Shown here: positions 1-5,555 of the stretch, in pieces
Position numbering within the stretch: the stretch's first letter is position 1
How the letters are laid out: the number at the start of each line of letters is the position of its first letter
DNA from: Puniceicoccales bacterium
GTDB taxonomy: Bacteria; Verrucomicrobiota; Verrucomicrobiia; Opitutales; JAIRKQ01
Reading direction: 5' to 3'
DNA: 13,420 nucleotides
NCBI GenBank assembly: GCA_031288455.1
Contig: JAITRI010000056.1
Location: forward strand, 1-13,420
Notes under the pieces: model-generated
The model's database searches: none
What the model was told of the DNA's origin: nothing
The model's input: only the letters and a program-made list of their open reading frames with translations
Made by a program: the position numbers and the translations under genes

Positions 1-1
1 G

Positions 2-1192
2 CAGAATGGGAACGAAGTCACGCAGAGACAGTCTGCAACCTTCGGCCGTGACAATCTCGTTAGCATTGCAGGGGATATTATAGGTGTTACCGGCGCTACC
101 TTGGTGTGCGCAACCACCGCTGTAGAGGCTTTCACGAATAGAACAAACGCAATTCAGGCTTCCTCCTCTTTGGCCACAGCATTTAGACATTTGGTCTCTA
201 TCCTCAAGGATATTCTTAGCCGCAATAATTTTACTGATACCGCGGCATCGCCTGCTGGAGGTGAAGCCACAAATGCGACTGAAGTCACAGCAGGTGAAAT
301 TGAAACAAAACAAACAACCGCTCAAAGAGTGAAGGCGGCCATTGTTGATTTGTTGCGTAAACTAGCCAAAACCATCGCGGAATATGGAATGGTTGCCGTC
401 AATGCGTTCCTTGCTATAATAAATGTCATCAGATTACTAAATTCCCTTAGGAAAAATTTCGGCGATGCAGTTGATAGGCTGGGATCACTTATTTCAAATG
501 CATCGAGGGTGCCAGGATCAATGCTATCATTTGTTGCGTCGGCCATTCAACTTTCCAAGCGTCAATCAAGGATATTGAAAATTATTGTCAATTCTGTTAA
601 GGTCGCGGCAGCTGTGGCAACCGTTGCCTGTGCCGTTGGACTATGCATCGCAACGTTTGGCGTCGCATCGCCGGCGATTTTGCCGGTGGCGATTTTTGCC
701 GTCGCAACGCTAATCTCATCGATTTCCGGTCTTCTGAAAGCTATACTGGATGCGTCCGGCTTTAAAACTGCCAGCAAATTTGCCGGCATGCTGGATAACT
801 TGCTGTCCGTAATTGCCTCCATTGGCATGGCGGCAGCACCATTTACACTGGGAACGTCACTGGTACCGCTATTGATCAGTGTTGTCTGCTCAGCAGGATT
901 TGCCGGCATGTCACTTAGATGCACAATTCGGGACGGACTTGACTTTGTTGGCGGCATAATTGAATACGCCAAGAATCGCTCCGAACAATCGATAATCGCC
1001 AATGCAAAGAAAAAGGAAATTGAGATGACTGAATTTAAGCGCGATGAATATGGGGACGATAAAGAATATGCGAAAGATATTCACGACAATCTCAATTGGC
1101 CAAGTGACTATGATGCCGGCATAATTCCACAAACTGACAAGGATTTGCCGATTGCTGATGATGCCGAAAAAGGCCTTGTGCTTTACACATGA
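2..1192 (+). CDS. Partial hydrophobic protein of unknown function, 5' end outside window
   Basis: I do not recognise this gene. The frame is open from base 2 to the TGA at 1190-1192 (396 codons), so the true start probably lies upstream; the TTG at 101 is only the first start-like codon after the edge and has no special support. The visible part has a polar Ser/Thr/Ala-rich N-terminal section and amphipathic helical stretches. It then has a strongly hydrophobic region at about residues 200-258 (small residues: Ala, Val, Ile, Gly) and a second at about 265-308. A charged, acidic, Asp/Glu/Lys-rich tail of roughly 70 residues follows. There are no catalytic motifs that I can name. Two hydrophobic hairpin-like segments inside a helical, otherwise soluble protein recall type III secretion translocators or membrane-inserting effectors, but this is only architectural resemblance. 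An ordinary multi-pass membrane protein is equally possible. A T-rich hairpin follows the stop. Confidence 0.7.
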   Translation, partial: QNGNEVTQRQSATFGRDNLVSIAGDIIGVTGATLVCATTAVEAFTNRTNAIQASSSLATAFRHLVSILKDILSRNNFTDTAASPAGGEATNATEVTAGEIETKQTTAQRVKAAIVDLLRKLAKTIAEYGMVAVNAFLAIINVIRLLNSLRKNFGDAVDRLGSLISNASRVPGSMLSFVASAIQLSKRQSRILKIIVNSVKVAAAVATVACAVGLCIATFGVASPAILPVAIFAVATLISSISGLLKAILDASGFKTASKFAGMLDNLLSVIASIGMAAAPFTLGTSLVPLLISVVCSAGFAGMSLRCTIRDGLDFVGGIIEYAKNRSEQSIIANAKKKEIEMTEFKRDEYGDDKEYAKDIHDNLNWPSDYDAGIIPQTDKDLPIADDAEKGLVLYT

Positions 1193-1194
1193 AA

Positions 1195-1229
1195 TTTTTG
1201 CACGTCGCAAAAAATCGATTGTTTTTTTT
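1195..1229 (+). terminator. Possible intrinsic terminator after the partial gene
   Basis: TTTTTGC (1195-1201) pairs with GCAAAAA (1207-1213) around a five-base loop, and a run of eight T follows at 1222-1229. The stem is AT-rich and the T-run starts eight bases after it, so it is not textbook. An alternative fold is an imperfect A-tract/T-tract palindrome centred on TCGA at about 1215-1218. Its position just after the stop and before the aldolase ribosome binding site supports the call. Confidence 0.35.
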
Positions 1230-1256
1230 CAAAAACTATTTAGTACCTACCGCAAC

Positions 1257-1262
1257 GGGGAG
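1257..1262 (+). promoter_or_regulatory. Ribosome binding site deciding the aldolase start
   Basis: GGGGAG lies six bases before the ATG at 1269. It selects that ATG over in-frame ATGs at 1152 and 1161 that fall inside the previous gene. Confidence 0.75.
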
Positions 1263-1268
1263 TTGCCC

Positions 1269-2318
1269 ATGAGCAAATATGTGGATTTATTTAGGAAAAA
1301 TGACAAATCTGGTCTTCTTGAGCACAGCTGTAGGACAATAGACAAATCTCAGTTGCACCTGCCTGGCCCAGACTTCATCAATGAGGTTTTCCTGCAGTCC
1401 GACAGATCTCCGGCTGTGCTGAATAGCCTGGCGCGCATACGCAACACCGGACGTTTAGCCGGGACAGGATACATGTCAATTCTTCCAGTTGACCAGGGAA
1501 TAGAACACTCGGCAGCTGCGAGCTTCGCCGCGAACCCGGAGTATTTTGATCCGGAAAATATAGTGAAACTTGCCATTGAGGGCGGTTGCAGCGCCGTTGC
1601 ATCGACGCTGGGAGTACTTGGCATAGTCTCCAGAAAATATGCCCACAGGATTCCATTTGTCGTCAAGCTGAACCACAACGAGCTGCTCACCTATCCCAAT
1701 AAATTCGATCAGATTTACTTTGCCAACGTGCAGCAGGCGTACGACATGGGTGCGGCCGCCATCGGTGCGACCATATATTTTGGATCCGATGAATCGACGC
1801 GCCAAATTCAGGAGACGACGGAAGCATTTCAGTTGGCACACCAGTTGGGAATGGTGACAATACTGTGGTGTTACCTGCGCAACGAAGCATTCAAGGCGGA
1901 CAAGGATTACCACACAAGCGCCGATTTAACTGGCCAAGCGAACCATTTGGGAGTCACCATCGAAGCGGATATAATTAAGCAGAAGTTGCCAACCAACAAC
2001 GGCGGCTTCAGGACTCTGAAATTTGGAAAGACACACGATAGCGTCTACGCGAAACTGACGACCGATAACCCAATAGACCTGACGCGCTACCAGCTGATGA
2101 ACTGTTACATGGGCCGCGCAGGACTGATAAATTCAGGAGGCGCATCGGGAGATAACGATTTCCTCGAGGCCGTCGAAACCGCTGTCATCAACAAGCGCGC
2201 CGGTGGTTCCGGATTAATCTGCGGACGAAAGGCGTTCCAGCGCCCCATGAAGGATGGCGTGCAGCTGCTAAATGCCATACAGGATGTCTATCTCGATAAA
2301 TCCATAGCAATCGCATAG
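1269..2318 (+). CDS. fbaB: Class I fructose-bisphosphate aldolase, DhnA/FbaB type
   Basis: This cytoplasmic enzyme reversibly cleaves fructose-1,6-bisphosphate to dihydroxyacetone phosphate and glyceraldehyde-3-phosphate through a lysine Schiff base (glycolysis/gluconeogenesis). The product is 349 residues, close to E. coli FbaB (350). Visible family motifs are PVDQGIEH (about 73-80), VKLNHNELL, the ATIYFGS strand, and ADIIKQK with the expected Schiff-base lysine at about residue 237. The C-terminal half carries NCYMGRAGLINSGG and NKRAGGSGLICGRKAFQ, the phosphate-binding end of the TIM barrel. The frame is open further upstream to 1152, but the N-terminal MSKYVDLF and the strong ribosome binding site favour 1269. 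The gene stands alone: a possible terminator precedes it and a long repeat-bearing noncoding gap follows. No residues expected for function appear missing. The family call is near certain; the physiological direction cannot be read from sequence. Confidence 0.96.
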   Translation: MSKYVDLFRKNDKSGLLEHSCRTIDKSQLHLPGPDFINEVFLQSDRSPAVLNSLARIRNTGRLAGTGYMSILPVDQGIEHSAAASFAANPEYFDPENIVKLAIEGGCSAVASTLGVLGIVSRKYAHRIPFVVKLNHNELLTYPNKFDQIYFANVQQAYDMGAAAIGATIYFGSDESTRQIQETTEAFQLAHQLGMVTILWCYLRNEAFKADKDYHTSADLTGQANHLGVTIEADIIKQKLPTNNGGFRTLKFGKTHDSVYAKLTTDNPIDLTRYQLMNCYMGRAGLINSGGASGDNDFLEAVETAVINKRAGGSGLICGRKAFQRPMKDGVQLLNAIQDVYLDKSIAIA

Positions 2319-2332
2319 TCGCATTTCCGAAG

Positions 2333-2550
2333 ATTTCCGCTGTTCCACTTTAACTTCCACTGCGACGCTTTATTAATGCCTCCGGCGGGCAGGGGCAAAG
2401 CCCCTGCACCCGCCGCATCCGCGAAGCGGATGCGGGCCGCTCCGCGCGCGCGAGGCGGAAATCTTCGGGCGAAAGAGAGGCGGAAATTTTCGGAAAACGA
2501 AAACTAAAAACAAAATCGTCGGAGATCCGAAGACAAAAGTCTCGAGGGAC
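2333..2550 (+). repeat. Composite hairpin repeat, copy A
   Basis: The core at 2378-2447 begins GCCTCCGGCGGGCAGGGGC. Hairpin 1 is GCAGGGGC (2389-2396), loop AAA, GCCCCTGC (2400-2407). Hairpin 2 is CCGCATCCGC (2413-2422), loop GAA, GCGGATGCGG (2426-2435). A 27-base leader (2333-2359) matches copy B at most positions. The purine-rich tail at 2481-2523 (CGGAAA, then GGAAAACGAAAACTAAAA, then TCGTCGGA) closely matches copy C. A third small hairpin, AGAC-AAAA-GTCT, follows at 2531-2542. GAGGCGGAAATYTTCGG occurs twice in tandem (2452-2468 and 2477-2493). The copy lies between convergent genes. Orientation relative to any transcript is unknown; all four copies in the window read the same way on this strand. 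Confidence 0.9.
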
Positions 2551-2560
2551 TAAAAACACT

Positions 2561-2607
2561 GGCGCCGTGGACCTTTCTCTAAAAATACGGCGCCGGGCAC
2601 TTTTTTT
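2561..2607 (+). terminator. Hairpin plus T-run between copies A and B
   Basis: GGCGCCGT (2561-2568) pairs perfectly with ACGGCGCC (2587-2594) across an 18-base loop, and seven T follow at 2601-2607 after six intervening bases. It could end transcripts running on from the aldolase, though it is about 240 bases past that stop, and the large loop and gap to the T-run weaken the call. It may instead be another part of the repeat element. Confidence 0.3.
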
Positions 2608-2613
2608 GTTCAA

Positions 2614-2760
2614 ATTTCCGCTGCTCCGTTTCGTTTCCCTTGCTCAGCTGTTTTGTTTACGCCTCCGGCGGGCAGGGGCAACGCCCCTGCACACACCGCA
2701 TCCGCTAAGCGGATGCGGACCGCTCCGCGCGGGAGTGGTGAAACATATCGGAAGGTTAAA
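2614..2760 (+). repeat. Composite hairpin repeat, copy B
   Basis: The core at 2661-2730 matches copies C and D closely. Hairpin 1 is GCAGGGGC (2672-2679), loop AAC, GCCCCTGC (2683-2690). Hairpin 2 is CCGCATCCGC (2696-2705), loop TAA, GCGGATGCGG (2709-2718). The leader at 2614-2640 resembles that of copy A, at nearly the same distance from the core (20 and 18 bases between leader and core). The bases TTGTTTAC just before the core are almost the same as in copy D. The tail appears eroded: only CGGAAGG and TTAAAAA traces remain at about 2748-2762. The copy ends about 30-60 bases past the stop of the minus-strand cytidylyltransferase gene. The rest of the 474-base gap (2319-2792) shows no credible gene. 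Confidence 0.88.
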
Positions 2761-2792
2761 AATATGCGCGCGACGGGCCGCCTTCGATCGCA

Positions 2793-4151
2793 TCACACGG
2801 ACACCGATCTTTTTATGTCCACGACTTGTCCGCTGTAATCCTGCAGAAGCGTGCACAGTGACTTCTCCGCGACAAATTCAGGAGATGCCAGGCTTTCGGG
2901 ATCCTCTTCGCCAAAGTTCAACAGGCGCATCGAAGTTGCGGTGCGCTCAGGGTTCACCGCGTTGACGCGTATGCCATCAGAAACCCACTCCTCCGCAATG
3001 GCCTGTGTCAAATTCACCACCGCCGCCTTTGTGGAAGAATATACGCCGAATGACGCACGGCCGCGCGTGTATGAGCTGGACGCAAAAAATAGTAGCGCTC
3101 CGCGTGACCGTTTCAAGTAATCGTATGCTCCACGGGCAACGTTAATGCATCCAACGTAGTTCGTTGCAATCTCCTCGCCGATGTCAGAATCCGACATGTG
3201 GCAGATGTTTCCCTTTTTCAAAATCCCGGCCGCATTCACGGCATAGTCTATGCGCCTTTCATTTTCGCAGACGGACGCCAGTGCCATTTTCACGTGCGAC
3301 GATTTCCCTATGTCAACGCCATCGGCCCTGGAAAATCCATACACCTTCGCCCCATGTTCCCGCGCAATCTTCGCCATCGATCCTCCTATGCCGCCGCTGG
3401 CGCCGAAAATCACCAGCACTCTACCGTTCAATTTTGACAGATCCGCGCCCGTCGCGTGAAATTGCCGCAGTTGGAACAGTTTATCGGCGATGAAAACATC
3501 TATGGGATAGGTGATTTTTATGTTACAATCATTCCCTTCGATGACGTGAATTTTCGCCACGCTAAACATTTTCACCAACCCGCAGTCGTCGGTGAAAGTA
3601 CAGTTCCCAACTCCACTGGCCAAACGGTGCGCTTTCCTGATAACCGACAGCTTGAATGCCTGCGGCGTCTGCCCGCGCATCAGCGACTTGCGATCAGGAA
3701 TATCGGCGATTGTCATGTCGCCGTCGACCCTTATGATGGTGTCGGCAGTCGGAATCGCCACATCAACGGCGTCCCATGTGTCAAGCGCAGTGACACAGGC
3801 GTCGATCACATCACCCGTGAGCAGCGGCCGCACGGCGTCGTGCACGAGAACTTTCGCCTCCAGATCTTCGATGGATTCGATGCCAATGCGTGAACTTTCC
3901 TGGCGCGTATCTCCACCAACCAGAATGCGCAGGATTTTTTTGGGGAGGATTTTTTTGCAAATGTCTTCGCACATGGCGACAAAATCCGCGTGCGCAACGA
4001 CTATTATTCCGTCGATGAGAGCACTGCGTCCGAAGACTTCAATGGAATGCTCGAGAATTGTTTTGCCGGAAATTCTCAAAAATTGCTTCGGCAATTCTCC
4101 ACCAACGCGCGCACCAATGCCGGCAGCAAGCAATATTGCATAGGTTTTCAC
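2793..4151 (-). CDS. Fused cytidylyltransferase / short-chain reductase, probable CDP-ribitol synthase
   Basis: The N-terminal domain (about 1-225) is an IspD/TarI-type cytidylyltransferase: LLAAGIGAR (7-15), PKQF (21-24), HDAVRP (104-109), QTPQAF (161-166), TDDCG (187-191) and KITYP (212-216). The C-terminal domain (about 243-452) is a short-chain dehydrogenase: GASGGIG for NAD(P) binding (250-256), NAAG (306-309), serines at 358-360 and the Tyr371-x3-Lys375 catalytic pair. This order and length match the H. influenzae Acs1/Bcs1 enzymes, which reduce ribulose-5-phosphate with NADPH and couple ribitol-5-phosphate to CTP. The preceding TagF-like gene supports that role. The start chosen is GTG at 4151: it overlaps the upstream stop as GTGA, has GGGA five bases before it, and gives the usual short MKTYAILLAAG N-terminus. 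An ATG at 4178 would add nine residues. IspD activity for isoprenoids is less likely because of the fusion and neighbour. Confidence 0.9.
   Translation of the reverse strand: MKTYAILLAAGIGARVGGELPKQFLRISGKTILEHSIEVFGRSALIDGIIVVAHADFVAMCEDICKKILPKKILRILVGGDTRQESSRIGIESIEDLEAKVLVHDAVRPLLTGDVIDACVTALDTWDAVDVAIPTADTIIRVDGDMTIADIPDRKSLMRGQTPQAFKLSVIRKAHRLASGVGNCTFTDDCGLVKMFSVAKIHVIEGNDCNIKITYPIDVFIADKLFQLRQFHATGADLSKLNGRVLVIFGASGGIGGSMAKIAREHGAKVYGFSRADGVDIGKSSHVKMALASVCENERRIDYAVNAAGILKKGNICHMSDSDIGEEIATNYVGCINVARGAYDYLKRSRGALLFFASSSYTRGRASFGVYSSTKAAVVNLTQAIAEEWVSDGIRVNAVNPERTATSMRLLNFGEEDPESLASPEFVAEKSLCTLLQDYSGQVVDIKRSVSV
4148..4151 (-). promoter_or_regulatory. GTGA stop/start overlap, translational coupling
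   Basis: On the minus strand the GTG start (4151-4149) shares two bases with the TGA stop of the upstream transferase gene (4150-4148). GGGA at 4160-4157 serves as ribosome binding site inside the upstream gene. This implies the two proteins are made together. Confidence 0.7.
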
Positions 4152-5509
4152 TGGATTCCCAACGCTGACGCGATGCATTCGAAGATGCGCATGCTGGCGG
4201 ATTTTCCATCCGTCGGTGCGAATTTTTTCATAAGCGCCGCGCGCTGCTCACCCATGAAATCGTCACCCTCTATCATCACGCGTGAAAATAATTTTTCCAG
4301 CTCCGCTGGGCTGTGGATCTGGTAATACGTCCCTATTATTTCCTTCCCATAGTCATTGAATTCCGCCGATTGCAATCTGTTCCTCAGGTGAAAGACCGGA
4401 TTTCCGGTCGGCAAATAGTCCGCCAGAAATGATATGCAATCCGTTATCAGACAGTCGGAGGATTTAAATAGCCCGACATATTCGGCGCCGCGGAAAACAT
4501 TCCCGTATTTTTTCCATTCCGCATAGTATTCGGCCAGCTCAGCGGGCGTCATTATGCCATTGTCAACCACATGCGCATCGAAATCGGGGTGTGGTCTGAT
4601 GACCCACGTTGTGTTCGGATACATGCTGGCCATGTTCAGCATAGCCCTTCCATTTTCGTGGAATGTGGCAGTCATGTGCGACGCATCAAAGGAAAAATGA
4701 GGCGCATAAACCACCCGCTTTTTCGCGGATGAACAGTCTTTCCAGAAATAGGATGCCGGTTTTGACTCGACCGCATAGCGATCCCAGTGAACATTTCCAA
4801 CGGATACGCAATTATCGGCCCCGAATCTGCTTCTGCACATCTCAACGTGTTCGTCGGACTCCACAAAATATTTCCACAGATATCTGTGGAACTTTTTCAA
4901 ATAGTTGTATTCGCTGACCATCATGTGGCAGCAATATGGCACGTAGCAGACCAATGCTCTGGAGCTGGCAATCATCAGGCGATGTTTTTCGTCAACGCTC
5001 CAGGGTTGCTCATAGAACACAATATCCGGTAAAAATTTCAAAATGCTAATGCGCGTGTCGGTTTCTGGGGAATGTGCCTCTTCCACGCGAATGCCGGCAT
5101 TTTTAAAGTGAGAAACGGCGCCGTAAAATTCATCATCGCCTCTTTTTTTTAGCAACTTAGACACCAGCACCACCGGTTCAAAATTGTCGCTCTCGGCAAA
5201 TAGGTTGTAGAGCATCGCCCCATGCCACTTTGTCACGTCACATGACAGGAATGCAATGCGTATCTTTCGGTGTTTGACTGCATTCCTGAGGTGCTGCAAA
5301 TTTTTTTCGTAGCACCTGCGCACATATCTCTTTGCAAACGCATGCATGACGCGAGTACAAGGTGACATGTGGTTTATTTTCTCGAATGCGCTCGCCTGAC
5401 TGCGGCGCAGCTTTTTCTCGGAGAAAAACCGATGGATGGAATCGAACATTCTCTCGATGACATTCCCTTTTTTCTTAAATCTCCGAATTAGCCCTGCTAT
5501 TTTTTTCAC
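4148..5509 (-). CDS. TagF/TarL-like polyol-phosphate transferase (CDP-glycerol glycerophosphotransferase family)
   Basis: Enzymes of this family transfer glycerol- or ribitol-phosphate from a CDP-activated donor onto a growing polymer or glycan at the inner membrane face. The product is 453 residues with a basic, helical N-terminus (about 1-80) suited to peripheral membrane binding and no signal peptide. A Rossmann-like first half opens at KIRIAFLSCDVTKWHG (82-97). The C-terminal half carries the family donor-site motifs: YAPHFSF (268-274), WVIRPHP (302-308), SSDCLITD (350-357) and NPVFHL (370-375). The 3' end overlaps the CDP-ribitol synthase-like gene, which suggests CDP-ribitol as donor. 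The acceptor is unknown. The start is GTG at 5509, 46 bases after the pullulanase stop, with a weak ribosome binding site; the ATG at residue 21 (5449) is an alternative. Polymerase versus single-unit transferase cannot be decided from sequence. Confidence 0.85.
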   Translation of the reverse strand: MKKIAGLIRRFKKKGNVIERMFDSIHRFFSEKKLRRSQASAFEKINHMSPCTRVMHAFAKRYVRRCYEKNLQHLRNAVKHRKIRIAFLSCDVTKWHGAMLYNLFAESDNFEPVVLVSKLLKKRGDDEFYGAVSHFKNAGIRVEEAHSPETDTRISILKFLPDIVFYEQPWSVDEKHRLMIASSRALVCYVPYCCHMMVSEYNYLKKFHRYLWKYFVESDEHVEMCRSRFGADNCVSVGNVHWDRYAVESKPASYFWKDCSSAKKRVVYAPHFSFDASHMTATFHENGRAMLNMASMYPNTTWVIRPHPDFDAHVVDNGIMTPAELAEYYAEWKKYGNVFRGAEYVGLFKSSDCLITDCISFLADYLPTGNPVFHLRNRLQSAEFNDYGKEIIGTYYQIHSPAELEKLFSRVMIEGDDFMGEQRAALMKKFAPTDGKSASMRIFECIASALGIQ

Positions 5510-5555
5510 TGTGGGATCCGTAGAAAAAATAAAAATTTTCAGCTGTCAAACAAAA

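Noticed and set aside
1152..1268. Longer aldolase start at 1152.
   Set aside because: It would overlap the previous gene and a terminator-like hairpin. The ribosome binding site and family length both point to 1269.
2333..2760. CRISPR-like array from repeated palindromic units.
   Set aside because: The copies are 283 and 156 bases apart, in two distant pairs, with related flanks and no uniform spacers; no cas genes are present.
2741..2792. Intrinsic terminator for the minus-strand cluster after the cytidylyltransferase fusion.
   Set aside because: A short GC-rich stretch precedes ATATTTTT on the minus strand, but no stable stem could be drawn with confidence.
2350..2965. Several open frames over the repeats, including arginine-rich peptides with a recurring GPHPLSGCG and ARRRR pattern on the minus strand (also at 12929-13385).
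   Set aside because: The peptide pattern is the translation of the hairpin repeat itself, recurring at each copy. The frames lack ribosome binding sites and resemble no protein family.
3592..4143. A 183-codon plus-strand open frame, and similar long frames opposite the pullulanase (7237-7962).
   Set aside because: They lie antisense to genes with clear conserved domains, have low-complexity composition and show no recognisable motif.
5510..5555. Full sigma-70 promoter before the transferase gene, based on a perfect TTGACA.
   Set aside because: No acceptable -10 hexamer occurs 16-18 bases downstream; kept only as a low-interest motif observation.
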